Origin: Rhizobiales bacterium Ga0077525
Lineage (GTDB): Bacteria; Pseudomonadota; Alphaproteobacteria; Rhizobiales; Xanthobacteraceae
Direction of reading: 5' to 3'
Length of the DNA: 64,000 bases
NCBI GenBank assembly: GCA_001464835.1
Contig: LNDS01000049.1
Location: 1 to 64,000, forward strand
A model generated the notes under the pieces. It saw nothing but the letters and a program-made list of their open reading frames with translations, was not told the origin of the DNA and made no database searches. The translations under genes and the position numbers were made by a program. Of the stretch, positions 1 to 15,994 are shown piece after piece; position 1 is the stretch's first letter, and each line of letters opens with the position of its first letter.

Positions 1-1
1 G

Positions 2-2836
<2,835 letters not shown>

Positions 2837-2863
2837 GGCCTCGCCGCTTCATCGCAACGATCA

Positions 2864-2891
2864 AGGGCCGTCCGAAAGGGCGGCCCTTTTT
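2864..2891 (+). terminator. Rho-independent terminator after rpoC
   Basis: A 10-bp GC-rich stem (AGGGCCGTCC / GGGCGGCCCT, one G-U pair) closes a GAAA tetraloop and runs directly into five T residues. It lies 28 nt after the rpoC stop, so it should end the rpoBC transcript before the rpsL leader. Confidence 0.9.
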
Positions 2892-3266
2892 CGTGACCGA
2901 CGACTCAAGCGGAGCAGGGGACAGAATCGGCTGGCCTGGTCTTTCGGGACCCCGATGCCCCCGGCATCTGTCGTCTGGATGTCCAAGGATCCCCAGAGCG
3001 ACCTGTCGGCCAATGGCCCACGTCCGAGCGCTAGCGGGGCGGCAGGGCCGGTGACCGACGGCGCGCCCGAAAGCATATTGGGAGGGTATTGCGAAAGAGG
3101 AGAAAGGTTATATATAACAGTCACTTGCTGGGCCGGCCGATCGCGGCCGTGGGTCTTTCCCGGCCGGTGGCTTGCGCCGCCGCAGCCGGCGCTTCATGTT
3201 GGCCGCCAAGGGGACCGTGGATACGCCGAAGCGCTCCGGAGCCCCGGTTTTTCGGCCCTTTTCGCC

Positions 3267-3295
3267 TTGACTTGGGGGTATCAGGCCGATACATA
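3267..3295 (+). promoter_or_regulatory. Putative sigma70-type promoter for the rpsL-rpsG-fusA-tuf operon
   Basis: TTGACT at 3267-3272 and TACATA at 3290-3295 are separated by exactly 17 bases, a close match to the housekeeping promoter consensus. It points toward rpsL and implies an untranslated leader of about 350 nt. Confidence 0.55.
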
Positions 3296-3429
3296 CGCGG
3301 CACTTAACGGCAGGCGGTGAGCTTCGCTTGCTTCGGAACGGCCGCCCGGCCAAGTACTTGAGAACGTTAAATATTCTCAAAAATTCAGCCGGCGCAATCG
3401 CCTCGACGAATGAAGCTCAGACGCTGCCG

Positions 3430-3446
3430 CTGACAGCCACTGTCAG
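3430..3446 (+). promoter_or_regulatory. Perfect small hairpin in the rpsL leader
   Basis: CTGACAG and CTGTCAG form a perfect 7-bp stem around a CCA loop. It lies inside the predicted 5' untranslated region of the str operon. There is no T-run, so it is a structural or regulatory element rather than a terminator. Its role is unknown. Confidence 0.4.
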
Positions 3447-3579
3447 GTTTCACTAAACGGCTGCTCGGTCGTGAACACGACTGCGCAGTTGTCAGGACTG
3501 GAAAGAGCGCCCCCGCGATTGATGCGGATGGCGCGATTTCGTTTTGCGTGCCGACAAAGCACGCAAAGAGAACACGCGC

Positions 3580-3635
3580 GGGCCTCACGGCCCAATCAAT
3601 TCCGGGCGCAAGCCCTTAATTCCGGGCGAGTGCCC
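3580..3635 (+). promoter_or_regulatory. Array of three GGGC...GCCC hairpins just upstream of rpsL
   Basis: Three consecutive short stem-loops precede the rpsL start: GGGCC-TCAC-GGCCC (3580-3593), GGGC-GCAA-GCCC and GGGC-GAGT-GCCC. The last two sit in an imperfect 18-bp direct repeat (3598-3615 and 3618-3635) that begins AATTCCGGGCG. The middle one has a GNRA-type tetraloop. The placement 20 nt before the start codon suggests translational control of the str operon; this is inference. Confidence 0.4.
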
Positions 3636-3655
3636 AACAGTTACGAAGGCGAACG

Positions 3656-4509
<854 letters not shown>

Positions 4510-4541
4510 TAGCGGCGACCTTATTCAGGAAGTAGATCGAT

Positions 4542-6617
<2,076 letters not shown>

Positions 6618-6660
6618 CCGGTCGCAATCTTAAACTTGAAGTTTCTGAACGGAGAGCTCC

Positions 6661-7851
<1,191 letters not shown>

Positions 7852-7865
7852 TCAACGAAACTGCT

Positions 7866-7891
7866 GCTCCCCGCCCTAACAAGCGGGGAGC
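7866..7891 (+). promoter_or_regulatory. Hairpin after tuf
   Basis: A perfect 9-bp stem GCTCCCCGC / GCGGGGAGC encloses an 8-base loop 14 nt after the tuf stop. There is no T-tract, so it is not a canonical terminator. It may stabilise the 3' end of the str message or partly attenuate read-through into the S10 operon. Confidence 0.45.
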
Positions 7892-7964
7892 GCGGTAACC
7901 TGGATCGAAGCGAGCAACGGCTCCGCCAAGAATCAGGGAAGTCGAGACGGTTAGCGAATACTGG

Positions 7965-7986
7965 ATCATCCGTTTGTACGGATGAT
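7965..7986 (+). promoter_or_regulatory. Perfect hairpin in the S10 operon leader
   Basis: ATCATCCGT and ACGGATGAT form a perfect 9-bp stem around a TTGT loop, ending 22 nt before the rpsJ start codon. In enterobacteria the S10 leader is where L4 exerts autogenous control. Whether this alphaproteobacterial hairpin is analogous is inference. Confidence 0.45.
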
Positions 7987-8008
7987 GACAGTCCAGAGAG
8001 ACAGACAA

Positions 8009-8317
8009 ATGAACGGCCAGAATATTCGGATCCGGCTCAAGGCGTTCGATCATCGCATCCTCGATGCGTCGACGCGCGAGATCGTCAACACCGCCAAGCG
8101 CACAGGCGCGCAGGTGCGTGGGCCGATCCCGCTGCCGACGCGCATCGAGAAGTTCACGGTGAACCGCTCGCCGCACGTCGACAAGAAGAGCCGTGAACAG
8201 TTCGAGATGCGCACGCACAAGCGCCTTCTCGACATCGTCGACCCGACGCCGCAGACCGTGGACGCGCTGATGAAGCTCGACCTGGCCGCTGGCGTCGACG
8301 TCGAGATCAAGCTCTAA
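8009..8317 (+). CDS. rpsJ: 30S ribosomal protein S10
   Basis: S10 is a head protein of the 30S subunit and also the NusE partner of NusB in antitermination. The frame is open from an upstream ATG at 7982, but the family N-terminus [15 protein letters not shown] begins at 8009, giving the standard 102 residues. That start follows a purine-rich AGAGAGACAG stretch. The conserved [20 protein letters not shown] segment is present. It is the first gene of the S10 operon. Confidence 0.97.
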   Translation: MNGQNIRIRLKAFDHRILDASTREIVNTAKRTGAQVRGPIPLPTRIEKFTVNRSPHVDKKSREQFEMRTHKRLLDIVDPTPQTVDALMKLDLAAGVDVEIKL

Positions 8318-8338
8318 AGGCCGGGTGAGGACATACAA

Positions 8339-9058
8339 ATGCGTTCGGGTGTCGTCGCACAGAAGATGGGTATGACCCGGTTGTTCACCGAAGCCGGTGA
8401 ACACGTTCCGGTCACGGTGCTCCGCTTGGCGGAGTGCCAGGTCATTGCTCATCGCACAAAAGATAAAAACGGTTACGTCGCGCTGCAGCTCGGGTCGGGC
8501 GCGCGCCGCGCCGGCAACATGAGCAAGGCCGACCGCGGCTACTTTGCCGCCGCCAAGGTCGAGCCGAAGCGCAAGCTCGCGGAATTCCGCGTCAGCGAAG
8601 ACGCGATGATCCCGGTCGGCGCGGAAATCACCGCCGATCATTTTGTCGAAGGTCAGTTCGTCGACGTCTGCGGCATCTCGATCGGCAAGGGCTTTGCCGG
8701 CGGCATGAAGCGCTGGAATTTCGGCGGCCTTCGCGCCTCGCACGGCGTCTCGGTCTCGCATCGTTCGATCGGTTCGACCGGCGGCCGTCAGGACCCGGGC
8801 AAGACCTTCAAGAACAAGAAGATGCCTGGCCACATGGGCGTCGATCGCATCACCACCTTGAACCTCAAGGTCGCCAAGATCGATATCGAGCGCGGTCTGG
8901 TCATGGTCGAAGGCGCGGTGCCGGGCGCCAAGGGCGGCTGGATCACCTTGCGCGACGCCGTCAAGAAGAAGCTGCACAAGGACGCGCCGAAGCCGGGCAA
9001 ATTCCGCCTCGCGGAAGCGGCCGCCTCGGAAGCCCCCGCTGCGAAGGAGGGCGAATAA
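8339..9058 (+). CDS. rplC: 50S ribosomal protein L3
   Basis: L3 is a primary 23S rRNA binder near the peptidyl-transferase centre. The 239-residue protein starts [16 protein letters not shown]. It contains the central loop [27 protein letters not shown], written here only as its anchor parts SIGSTGG and KKMPGHMG, which reaches toward the catalytic centre. An Ala/Glu-rich tail (about 25 residues) ends the protein, longer than in enterobacteria but common in alphaproteobacteria. It is separated from rplD by a single base. Confidence 0.97.
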   Translation: MRSGVVAQKMGMTRLFTEAGEHVPVTVLRLAECQVIAHRTKDKNGYVALQLGSGARRAGNMSKADRGYFAAAKVEPKRKLAEFRVSEDAMIPVGAEITADHFVEGQFVDVCGISIGKGFAGGMKRWNFGGLRASHGVSVSHRSIGSTGGRQDPGKTFKNKKMPGHMGVDRITTLNLKVAKIDIERGLVMVEGAVPGAKGGWITLRDAVKKKLHKDAPKPGKFRLAEAAASEAPAAKEGE

Positions 9059-9059
9059 T

Positions 9060-9680
9060 ATGGATATGAAAATCACCACGCTTGAAGGCAAGGAAGCCGG
9101 ATCGGTCAGCCTGTCCGACGACATCTTCGGCCTCGAGCCGCGCATCGACATCATTCAGCGCTGCGTCAACTGGCAGCTGGCTCGCCGCCAGCGCGGCACG
9201 CACAAGACCAAGGATCGCTCCGAGATCTGGCGTACCGGCAAGAAGATGTACGGCCAGAAGGGCACCGGCGGCGCCCGTCACGGTTCTGCTCGCGTTCCGC
9301 AGTTTCGCGGCGGCGGCCGTGCCTTCGGTCCGGTCGTGCGCTCGCATGCCATCGATCTGCCGAAGAAGGTGCGGGCGCTCGCGCTCAAGCACGCTCTGTC
9401 GGCCAAGGCCAAGGACGGCGGCATCATCGTCATCGACAAGGCCTCGCTCAGCGAAGCCAAGACCAAGATGCTGGCGGCGCAGTTCGGCAAGATGAGCCTG
9501 GCCAACGCCCTGATCATCGACGGCGCCGAGCTGGAAATGAACTTCGCGTCGGCGGCGCGCAACATTCCGAACATCGACGTGCTGCCGATCCAGGGCATCA
9601 ACGTTTACGACATCATGCGGCGCAAGACTCTCGTGCTGACGAAAGCCGCGCTCGATGCGCTGGAGGCGCGTTTCAAATGA
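9060..9680 (+). CDS. rplD: 50S ribosomal protein L4
   Basis: L4 binds 23S rRNA and lines the peptide exit tunnel through an extended loop; in some bacteria it represses its own operon. The 206-residue product begins [16 protein letters not shown]; a second in-frame ATG is two codons later. It contains the extended-loop signature [20 protein letters not shown]. The end overlaps the start of rplW by 4 nt, so the two are translationally coupled. Confidence 0.97.
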   Translation: MDMKITTLEGKEAGSVSLSDDIFGLEPRIDIIQRCVNWQLARRQRGTHKTKDRSEIWRTGKKMYGQKGTGGARHGSARVPQFRGGGRAFGPVVRSHAIDLPKKVRALALKHALSAKAKDGGIIVIDKASLSEAKTKMLAAQFGKMSLANALIIDGAELEMNFASAARNIPNIDVLPIQGINVYDIMRRKTLVLTKAALDALEARFK

Positions 9681-9976
9681 GCACCAGCGATCCGCGTCAT
9701 TACGACATCATCCTCTCTCCCGTGATCACCGAAAAGGCGACCATGGGTTCGGAGTTCAACAAGGTGACCTTCAAGGTTGCCCGTACCGCGACCAAGCCGC
9801 AGATCAAGGAAGCGGTCGAGAAGCTGTTCGACGTCAAGGTCAAGAACGTCAACACGCTGATACGCCAGGGCAAGGTCAAGGTATTCAAGAATAAAGTCGG
9901 ACAGCAGTCTGATGTGAAGCGCGCGATCGTGACCCTCGAAGAAGGTCATCGCATCGACGTGACCACCGGCCTGTAA
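9677..9976 (+). CDS. rplW: 50S ribosomal protein L23
   Basis: L23 sits at the exit of the peptide tunnel and is the docking point for trigger factor and SRP. The 99-residue protein has the usual length. It contains [16 protein letters not shown] near the N-terminus and the [15 protein letters not shown] segment typical of bacterial L23. It starts within the last codons of rplD (ATGA overlap) and precedes rplB by 11 nt. Confidence 0.97.
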   Translation: MSTSDPRHYDIILSPVITEKATMGSEFNKVTFKVARTATKPQIKEAVEKLFDVKVKNVNTLIRQGKVKVFKNKVGQQSDVKRAIVTLEEGHRIDVTTGL

Positions 9977-9987
9977 GGAGCGGATCG

Positions 9988-10821
9988 ATGGCGTTAAAGA
10001 CCTACAATCCGACCACACCGAGCCAGCGCCACCTGGTCACCGTCGATCGTTCGACGCTGTACAAAGGCGCGCCGGTCAAGTCGCTGACCGAAGGTCAGCA
10101 CTCCACGGGTGGCCGCAACAACAATGGCCGCATCACGTCGCGCTTCCGCGGCGGCGGGCACAAGCAGGCCTATCGCATCATCGACTTCCGCCGTACCAAG
10201 AAAGACATGGTCGCGACCGTCGAGCGTCTCGAATACGATCCGAACCGCACCGCCTTCATCGCGCTCATCAAGTACGAAGACGGCGAGCAGGCCTACATCC
10301 TGGCGCCGCAGCGTCTCGCCGCTGGCGACAAGGTCATCTCGGCTGACAGCGCGGACGTGAAGCCGGGCAATGCGATGCCGCTCGGCGCCATTCCGGTCGG
10401 CACCATCGTGCACAACGTCGAGCTGAAAATCGGCAAGGGCGGTCAGCTCGCCCGTTCGGCCGGTACCTATGTGCAGATCGTCGGCCGCGATGGCGACTAC
10501 GTCATCATCCGCCTGTCGACGTCGGAACAGCGCCTCGTTCACGGCCGCTGCATGGCGACCATCGGCGCGGTGTCGAACCCCGATAAAATGAACACGACGA
10601 TCGGCAAGGCCGGCCGTCAGCGCTGGCGTGGCCGTCTGCCGCATAACCGCGGCATCACCATGAACCCGGTCGACCATCCGCACGGCGGCCGCACCAAGGG
10701 CGGCGGTCACTGGACCACGCCGTGGGGCTTCCCGACCAAGGGCAAGAAGACCCGCAAGAACAAGCGCACCACCAAATTCATCATGGTCAGCCGCCATGAC
10801 CGCAAGAAAAAGCAGAGTTAG
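9988..10821 (+). CDS. rplB: 50S ribosomal protein L2
   Basis: L2 is one of the most conserved ribosomal proteins and is needed for subunit association and peptidyl-transferase activity. The 277-residue product starts [15 protein letters not shown]. It has the N-terminal [17 protein letters not shown] region and the C-terminal [15 protein letters not shown] signature, which contains the conserved histidine. An AAGGAG ribosome site lies just upstream. It is in the standard S10 operon position. Confidence 0.98.
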   Translation: MALKTYNPTTPSQRHLVTVDRSTLYKGAPVKSLTEGQHSTGGRNNNGRITSRFRGGGHKQAYRIIDFRRTKKDMVATVERLEYDPNRTAFIALIKYEDGEQAYILAPQRLAAGDKVISADSADVKPGNAMPLGAIPVGTIVHNVELKIGKGGQLARSAGTYVQIVGRDGDYVIIRLSTSEQRLVHGRCMATIGAVSNPDKMNTTIGKAGRQRWRGRLPHNRGITMNPVDHPHGGRTKGGGHWTTPWGFPTKGKKTRKNKRTTKFIMVSRHDRKKKQS

Positions 10822-10832
10822 GGACTAGAGCA

Positions 10833-11114
10833 ATGACACGTTCCGCATGGAAAGGCCCGTTCGTCGACGGTTATCTGCTGAAGAAAGCGGAAGCCGCGCG
10901 TGCGTCCGGACGCCACGACATGATCAAGATCTGGAGCCGGCGCTCGACAATTCTGCCGCAGTTCGTCGGCCTGCATTTCGCCGTCTACAACGGCCAGAAG
11001 CACGTTCCGGTGACGGTCACGGAAGAGATGGTCGGTCACAAATTCGGCGAGTTCTCGCCGACCCGAATTTTTTACGGCCATACGTCGGACCGTAAAGCCA
11101 AGAAAACGGCTTAA
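10833..11114 (+). CDS. rpsS: 30S ribosomal protein S19
   Basis: S19 forms a head complex with S13 and contacts A-site tRNA and the intersubunit bridge. The short product starts [16 protein letters not shown]. It contains [16 protein letters not shown] and the [19 protein letters not shown] signature. Length and sequence match the family. It is 11 nt after rplB and 24 nt before rplV. Confidence 0.97.
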   Translation: MTRSAWKGPFVDGYLLKKAEAARASGRHDMIKIWSRRSTILPQFVGLHFAVYNGQKHVPVTVTEEMVGHKFGEFSPTRIFYGHTSDRKAKKTA

Positions 11115-11138
11115 GGCCGCGCAGGACAGAGAAACGTT

Positions 11139-11528
11139 ATGGGCAAGCGCGCACGCGAACGGGACCTCCCCGCCAACGAGGCCAAGGCCGTGACCCGGAT
11201 GATCCGGATCTCGCCGCAGAAGCTTAACCTGGTCGCGCAGATGATCCGCGGCAAGAAGGTCGCCGGCGCATTGGCCGACCTCGAATTTTCGCGCAAGCGC
11301 ATCGCCAAGGATGTGCGCAAGTGCCTGGAGTCGGCGATCGCCAACGCCGAGAACAATCACGACCTCGACGTCGACGATCTCATCGTCGCCGAGGCTCATG
11401 TCGGCAAGGCGCTTGTGATCAAGCGCTTTTCCCCGCGCGGCCGTGGCCGCGTCGGTCAAATTCTCAAGCCGTTCTCGCATCTGACGATCGTCGTTCGTCA
11501 GGTCGCGGCGGCCGAAGCGAACGCCTGA
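11139..11528 (+). CDS. rplV: 50S ribosomal protein L22
   Basis: L22 contacts all six domains of 23S rRNA, and its hairpin lines the exit tunnel, a macrolide-resistance site. The 129-residue product starts [18 protein letters not shown]. It contains [17 protein letters not shown] and the tunnel-hairpin region around [14 protein letters not shown]. The length is typical for alphaproteobacteria. It is followed by rpsC after 11 nt. Confidence 0.97.
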   Translation: MGKRARERDLPANEAKAVTRMIRISPQKLNLVAQMIRGKKVAGALADLEFSRKRIAKDVRKCLESAIANAENNHDLDVDDLIVAEAHVGKALVIKRFSPRGRGRVGQILKPFSHLTIVVRQVAAAEANA

Positions 11529-11539
11529 GGAGGATAGTA

Positions 11540-12241
11540 GTGGGTCAAAAGATCAATCCGATCGGGTTTCGTCTCGGCATCAACCGCACCTGGGACTCGC
11601 GCTGGTTCGCCGGCAAGACCGAGTACGGCACGCTGTTGCATGAAGACATCAAGATCCGCGCGATGCTCATGAAAGACTTGAAGCAGGCGGCTGTCTCCAA
11701 GATCATCATCGAGCGCCCGCACAAGAAGTGCCGCGTGACCGTTCACTCGGCCCGTCCGGGCGTGGTGATCGGCAAGAAGGGCGCCGACATCGAGAAGCTG
11801 CGCAAGTCGGTCGCCAAGCTGACCGACAGCGACGTCGTCATCAACATCGTCGAAATCCGCAAGCCGGAACTCGACGCGCAGCTGGTGGCCGAGTCGATCT
11901 CGCAGCAGCTCGAGCGCCGCGTTGCGTTCCGCCGCGCCATGAAGCGCGCCGTTCAGTCGGCGATGCGCCTCGGCGCCGAAGGCATCCGCATCAACTGCAC
12001 CGGCCGCCTCGGCGGTTCGGAAATCGCCCGCATGGAATGGTATCGCGAAGGGCGCGTGCCGCTGCACACGCTGCGCGCCGATATCGATTACGGCGTGTCG
12101 ACCGCTTTCACCACCTACGGCACTTGCGGCGTCAAGGTCTGGATCTTCAAGGGCGAAATCCTCGAGCACGATCCGATGGCGCAGGACAAGAAGCTCGCCG
12201 AAGGCGATAGCGGCCGTCCGCGCCGCGATAATGCGGCCTAA
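11540..12241 (+). CDS. rpsC: 30S ribosomal protein S3
   Basis: S3 lies at the mRNA entry channel and contributes to helicase activity of the ribosome. The frame is open far upstream, but the family N-terminus [18 protein letters not shown] begins at a GTG at 11540, preceded by a strong GAGGAGGAT ribosome site. That start gives 233 residues. The KH domain GxxG motif is visible in [18 protein letters not shown], and the C-terminal domain has [20 protein letters not shown]. Confidence 0.97.
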   Translation: MGQKINPIGFRLGINRTWDSRWFAGKTEYGTLLHEDIKIRAMLMKDLKQAAVSKIIIERPHKKCRVTVHSARPGVVIGKKGADIEKLRKSVAKLTDSDVVINIVEIRKPELDAQLVAESISQQLERRVAFRRAMKRAVQSAMRLGAEGIRINCTGRLGGSEIARMEWYREGRVPLHTLRADIDYGVSTAFTTYGTCGVKVWIFKGEILEHDPMAQDKKLAEGDSGRPRRDNAA

Positions 12242-12253
12242 AGAGACAACAAC

Positions 12254-12667
12254 ATGCTGCAACCGAAGAAAACGAAATTCCGCAAGGCGTTCAAGGGCCG
12301 CATCCACGGCACCGCGACGTCCGGCGCCACGCTGGCCTTCGGCCAGTTCGGCCTCAAGGCTCTCGAGCCGGATCGCGTCACCGCGCGCCAGATCGAAGCC
12401 GCGCGCCGCGCGCTGACCCGCTTCATGAAGCGCGCCGGCCGCGTCTGGATCCGCGTCTACCCGGACGTTCCGGTGTCGAAGAAGCCGATCGAAGTGCGCA
12501 TGGGCAAAGGCAAGGGCACGCCGGAAGTCTGGGTGTGCCGCGTCAAGCCGGGCCGCATCCTGTTCGAAGTCGACGGCATCCCGGTCGGTGTCGCCAAGGA
12601 AGCCCTGACGTTGGCCGCCGCCAAGCTGCCGGTCAAAACCCGTTTCATCGAACGCATCGCCGAGTAA
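12254..12667 (+). CDS. rplP: 50S ribosomal protein L16
   Basis: L16 organises the A-site tRNA channel of the 50S subunit. The 137-residue protein has the family length. It starts [19 protein letters not shown] and contains [20 protein letters not shown] and [20 protein letters not shown] (20 residues), the diagnostic C-terminal half. It lies 12 nt after rpsC and just upstream of rpmC. Confidence 0.97.
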   Translation: MLQPKKTKFRKAFKGRIHGTATSGATLAFGQFGLKALEPDRVTARQIEAARRALTRFMKRAGRVWIRVYPDVPVSKKPIEVRMGKGKGTPEVWVCRVKPGRILFEVDGIPVGVAKEALTLAAAKLPVKTRFIERIAE

Positions 12668-12672
12668 GAACC

Positions 12673-13020
12673 ATGAAATCCGCCGACGTAAGAGCGATGA
12701 CGCTCGACCAACTCGACGACGAGGTGCTCAAGCTAAAGAAGGAGCAGTTCAATCTGCGCTTCCAGCGGGCCACGGGTCAGCTCGAGAACACCTCGCGCGT
12801 TCGCGTCATCCGCCGCGACATCGCCCGCATGAAGACCATCGCCGCGCAGAAGCGCGTCGGCGCCGAGCCGGCCGCCAAGACCACGACGGCAAAGCCCGCC
12901 GTCAAGACCAACAAGACGCCGAAGTCGGGCCGCCGCAAGGCCGCCACGAAGTCGCCGCCGAGCGCCGCCAAGCGTGCGATCGCCCACAAACCGAACAAGT
13001 CGAAGAAGCAAGGGGTCTGA
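12673..13020 (+). CDS. rpmC: 50S ribosomal protein L29 with a long basic C-terminal extension
   Basis: L29 binds 23S rRNA near the exit tunnel beside L23. The first 65 or so residues are an ordinary L29: [17 protein letters not shown], then [20 protein letters not shown], then [20 protein letters not shown]. The frame then continues for about 50 residues rich in Lys, Ala, Pro and Thr, ending SKKQGV, where most homologues stop. Total length is 115 residues against a usual 60-70. There is no sign of frameshift, and codon use stays GC-rich. The stop is one base before the rpsQ start, so the extension occupies what would normally be a short intergenic gap. Confidence 0.95.
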   Translation: MKSADVRAMTLDQLDDEVLKLKKEQFNLRFQRATGQLENTSRVRVIRRDIARMKTIAAQKRVGAEPAAKTTTAKPAVKTNKTPKSGRRKAATKSPPSAAKRAIAHKPNKSKKQGV

Positions 13021-13021
13021 G

Positions 13022-13270
13022 ATGCCAAAACGTACGCTCCAGGGCGTCGTCGTCAGCGACAAGCAGGCCAAGACCGTGGTCGTCCGCGTTGACCGCCGCT
13101 TTGCCCACGCGACGATGAAGAAGACCATCAGCCGCTCGAAGAAGTATCACGCCCACGACGAAACCAACGAATACTCGGTTGGCGACAAGGTGTGGATCGA
13201 AGAGCGCCGTCCGATTTCCAAGTTGAAGACTTGGGAAGTGATCCGCGGCGAGAAGAAGCAGAAAGTCTAG
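13022..13270 (+). CDS. rpsQ: 30S ribosomal protein S17
   Basis: S17 is a primary 16S rRNA binder of the small subunit body. The ATG at 13022 gives [20 protein letters not shown], the family N-terminus, and an 82-residue product with the OB-fold signature [21 protein letters not shown]. The frame is open upstream of the ATG but shows no further homology. It is the last gene before an 85-bp gap that separates the S10 block from rplN. Confidence 0.97.
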   Translation: MPKRTLQGVVVSDKQAKTVVVRVDRRFAHATMKKTISRSKKYHAHDETNEYSVGDKVWIEERRPISKLKTWEVIRGEKKQKV

Positions 13271-13355
13271 TCGCCGCTGTTTTGTTGAACTTTTAGATAA
13301 ACCTGGGTGCCGAGGCTATGAGCCTTACCCGCCCAAAAAGAATGAGAGCCGCATC

Positions 13356-13724
13356 ATGATTCAGATGCAAACCAACCTCGACGTCGCCGACAATTCCGGC
13401 GCGCGCCGCGTCATGTGCATCAAAGTGCTGGGCGGTTCGAAGCGGAAGTACGCGACCATCGGCGACATCATCGTCGTCTCGGTGAAAGAAGCCATTCCGC
13501 GCGGCCGCGTGAAAAAGGGCGAAGTGATGAAGGCCGTCGTCGTGCGCATCCGCAAGGACATCAAGCGCGCCGACGGTTCGGTCATCCGCTTCGACCGCAA
13601 CGCCGCGGTGCTGATCACGGCGCAGAGCGAGCCGGTCGGCACCCGTATCTTCGGGCCCGTGCCGCGCGAACTGCGCGCCAAGAACCACATGAAGATTCTC
13701 TCGCTCGCCCCGGAGGTGCTGTAA
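13356..13724 (+). CDS. rplN: 50S ribosomal protein L14
   Basis: L14 forms an intersubunit bridge with 16S rRNA and binds L19. The 122-residue protein has the exact family length. It starts [20 protein letters not shown] and contains [20 protein letters not shown] and the C-terminal [20 protein letters not shown]. Its stop overlaps the rplX start (TAATG), so the two genes are translationally coupled. It begins the spc block. Confidence 0.98.
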   Translation: MIQMQTNLDVADNSGARRVMCIKVLGGSKRKYATIGDIIVVSVKEAIPRGRVKKGEVMKAVVVRIRKDIKRADGSVIRFDRNAAVLITAQSEPVGTRIFGPVPRELRAKNHMKILSLAPEVL

Positions 13725-14050
13725 TGGCTGCCAAGATCCGTAAAGGCGACAAGGTCATCGTCCTGACAGGCCGCGACAAAGGCCGCACCGGTGAAGTCAT
13801 CGAAGTGCGCCCCGATGCCGACCGTGCCCTGGTGCGCGGCATCAACATGATCAAGCGTCATCAGCGTCAGTCGGCCCAGCAGGAAGGCGGCATCATCTCG
13901 AAAGAGAGCGCCATCCACCTGTCCAACCTGGCGCTGGCCGATCCCAAGGACGGCAAGCCGACCCGCGTCGGATTCAAGACTATCGGCGAAGGCGACGACC
14001 GCAAAAAAGTGCGTATCGCCAAGCGCTCCGGAGCAGAGATCGATGGCTAA
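13724..14050 (+). CDS. rplX: 50S ribosomal protein L24
   Basis: L24 starts assembly of the 50S subunit and sits at the exit tunnel rim. The ATG at 13724 overlaps the rplN stop and gives 108 residues beginning [20 protein letters not shown], with a KOW motif. IIKKHQ-like [19 protein letters not shown] follows. The 3' end overlaps the rplE start by 8 nt. Upstream in-frame codons are not part of the gene because they lie inside rplN. Confidence 0.97.
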   Translation: MAAKIRKGDKVIVLTGRDKGRTGEVIEVRPDADRALVRGINMIKRHQRQSAQQEGGIISKESAIHLSNLALADPKDGKPTRVGFKTIGEGDDRKKVRIAKRSGAEIDG

Positions 14051-14690
14051 GCAAGAAAATACCGAACCCAAGGTCAAGAAACCGAAGGTCGCCAAGCCCG
14101 CCGAGGGCGACGCGCCGAAGGTCAAGAAGGCACGCGTGGCGTCCGACTATGTGGCGCGTCTGACGACGCACTACGAGAAGGTCATCCGCGCCGAGATGAC
14201 CAAGCAGTTCGGCTACAAGAACGTCATGCAGGTGCCGAAGATCACGAAAGTGGTCCTCAACATGGGCATTGGCGAAGGCGTTGCCGACCGCAAGAAGGTC
14301 GACCAGGCCGCGGGCGATCTCGCTCTGATCGCCGGCCAGAAGCCGGTCATCACCAAATCGCGCAAGTCGATCGCCACCTACAAGCTGCGCGACGGCCAGG
14401 CCATCGGCACCAAGGTCACTTTGCGCAAGACGCGCATGTACGACTTCATCGACCGCCTGGTGAACATCGCGCTGCCGCGCATCCGCGACTTCCGCGGGCT
14501 GAATCCGAAGAGCTTCGACGGCCGCGGCAACTATTCGATCGGCGTCAAGGAACACATCATTTTCCCGGAAATCGACTTCGACAAGGTCGTCGATTCCTGG
14601 GGCATGGACATCACCGTTTGCACCAACGCGCGTACCGACGAAGAAGCGCGCGCTCTGCTGGCTGCATTCCAATTCCCGTTCCGGCAGTGA
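14043..14690 (+). CDS. rplE: 50S ribosomal protein L5 with a basic N-terminal extension
   Basis: L5 binds 5S rRNA and forms a bridge to the 30S head. The core begins about residue 36 ([20 protein letters not shown]) and continues through [20 protein letters not shown] to the usual C-terminus near PFRQ. Before it lies a leader of about 30 residues rich in Lys, Pro and Ala. This brings the total to 215 residues, against about 180-185 in relatives. The ATG at 14043 overlaps rplX by 8 nt. No convincing later ATG fits the core start, so the extension is probably translated, though this is inference. Confidence 0.95.
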   Translation: MAKQENTEPKVKKPKVAKPAEGDAPKVKKARVASDYVARLTTHYEKVIRAEMTKQFGYKNVMQVPKITKVVLNMGIGEGVADRKKVDQAAGDLALIAGQKPVITKSRKSIATYKLRDGQAIGTKVTLRKTRMYDFIDRLVNIALPRIRDFRGLNPKSFDGRGNYSIGVKEHIIFPEIDFDKVVDSWGMDITVCTNARTDEEARALLAAFQFPFRQ

Positions 14691-14736
14691 GGGGCCGTCC
14701 GGCCACCTCAAACGCGGAAATAAGGAGCTAAGATAC

Positions 14737-15042
14737 ATGGCGAAGAAGAGTTCGATCGAGAAGAACAATCGACGCAAGCGGATGACGAAGCAATTCGCCG
14801 CCCGCCGCGCCAAACTCAAGGCCATCGCGCACGACAAGGACCTTCCGATGGAAGAGCGCTTTGCCGCGACGCTGAAGCTTGCCGAACTGCCGCGCAATTC
14901 GTCGCGCGTGCGCATTCACAACCGCTGCGAACTGACGGGCCGTCCGCACGCATATTACCGCAAGCATCGTCTCAGCCGTATCGCCCTGCGCGATCTCGGC
15001 AACAAGGGCCTGATTCCAGGCCTTGTGAAGTCGAGCTGGTAA
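14737..15042 (+). CDS. rpsN: 30S ribosomal protein S14
   Basis: S14 is a late-assembling head protein of the 30S subunit. The 101-residue, zinc-free type starts [20 protein letters not shown]. It contains [20 protein letters not shown] and ends with the diagnostic [21 protein letters not shown] region. An AAGGAG ribosome site precedes the ATG. It follows rplE by 46 nt and precedes rpsH by 10 nt. Confidence 0.97.
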   Translation: MAKKSSIEKNNRRKRMTKQFAARRAKLKAIAHDKDLPMEERFAATLKLAELPRNSSRVRIHNRCELTGRPHAYYRKHRLSRIALRDLGNKGLIPGLVKSSW

Positions 15043-15052
15043 GGGGGCCGAG

Positions 15053-15448
15053 ATGGTAAACGATCCGATCGGCGATATGATCACCCGCATCCGCAACGCG
15101 CAGATGCGCGCCAAGGCCAAGGTCTCGATGCCGGGCTCCAAGCAGCGCGAACGCGTTGCCGAAGTGCTCAAGACCGAAGGCTACATCCGCGGTTACGCCG
15201 CCGTGGCGCATGCCAACGGCCGCAGCGAGCTCGAAATCGAACTCAAGTATTTCGAAGGCGAGCCCGTCATCCGCGAAATCGAGCGCGTCTCCAAGCCCGG
15301 CCGCCGCGTCTATGCGTCGGTCAAGGCGCTGCCGCGCATCAACAACGGTCTCGGTGTCGCCATCGTTTCCACGCCGAAGGGCGTGATGGCCGACCACGAC
15401 GCCCGCGACGCCAATGTTGGCGGCGAAATCATCTGCACGGTGTTCTAA
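15053..15448 (+). CDS. rpsH: 30S ribosomal protein S8
   Basis: S8 binds helix 21 of 16S rRNA and in enterobacteria represses the spc operon. The 131-residue protein starts [20 protein letters not shown]. It contains the C-terminal signature [20 protein letters not shown], and ends GGEIICTVF. The stop overlaps the rplF start by one base (TAATG). Family length and gene order are standard. Confidence 0.97.
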   Translation: MVNDPIGDMITRIRNAQMRAKAKVSMPGSKQRERVAEVLKTEGYIRGYAAVAHANGRSELEIELKYFEGEPVIREIERVSKPGRRVYASVKALPRINNGLGVAIVSTPKGVMADHDARDANVGGEIICTVF

Positions 15449-15981
15449 TGTCACGCATTGGCAACAAATCCATTGCTGTTCCGGCTGGCGTCACCGCCAA
15501 TGTCGAAGGGCAGACCGTCAAGGTGAAGGGTCCCAAGGGCGCCATGCAGCTCGTGCTGCATGACGACGTGACCATGACCCTGGACAAGGGCGTGGCGACG
15601 GTGAACCCGCGTGACCAGTCCAAGCGTGCGCGCTCGATGTGGGGCACCTATCGCACTTTGGTCAACAACCTGTTCACCGGCGTGACCAAGGGCTTCGAAG
15701 AGAAGCTTGAGATCACCGGCGTCGGTTATCGCGCCGCGGTCCAGGGCAAGAGCCTGAATCTGCAGCTCGGTTTCTCGCACGACGTGACGTTCGCGATTCC
15801 GGAAGGCATCGCCATCGCGACGCCGAAGCCGACCGAAATCACCATCACCGGCATCGACAAGCAAACGGTCGGGCAGGTTGCCGCGGAGATCCGCGGTTAT
15901 CGTCCGCCGGAACCGTACAAAGGCAAGGGCGTGAAGTACGCCGGTGAATACATCTTCCGCAAGGAAGGCAAGAAGAAGTAG
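15448..15981 (+). CDS. rplF: 50S ribosomal protein L6
   Basis: L6 has two tandem homologous domains and lies near the GTPase-associated centre. The 177-residue product starts [20 protein letters not shown] and carries the C-terminal signature [20 protein letters not shown]. It starts on the last base of the rpsH stop and is followed by rplR after 13 nt. Confidence 0.97.
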   Translation: MSRIGNKSIAVPAGVTANVEGQTVKVKGPKGAMQLVLHDDVTMTLDKGVATVNPRDQSKRARSMWGTYRTLVNNLFTGVTKGFEEKLEITGVGYRAAVQGKSLNLQLGFSHDVTFAIPEGIAIATPKPTEITITGIDKQTVGQVAAEIRGYRPPEPYKGKGVKYAGEYIFRKEGKKK

Positions 15982-15994
15982 AGGGCATAGCGCC

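Larger units (their letters stand above)
2892..3655. other. Long gene-free leader/intergenic region between rpoC and rpsL
   Basis: This stretch of about 760 bases has no convincing gene; short frames in it lack ribosome sites and family resemblance. It holds an AT-rich perfect palindrome GTTATATATAAC at 3107-3118 that could form part of a promoter (TTGCGA - 16 - TATATA is a weak match). It also holds a better promoter at 3267-3295 and several small hairpins between 3430 and 3635. It most likely serves as the promoter and leader region of the str operon. Confidence 0.6.

Noticed and set aside
2892..3320. Short frames in the rpoC-rpsL gap
   Set aside because: None has a ribosome site or homology; the interval holds promoter and leader signals instead.
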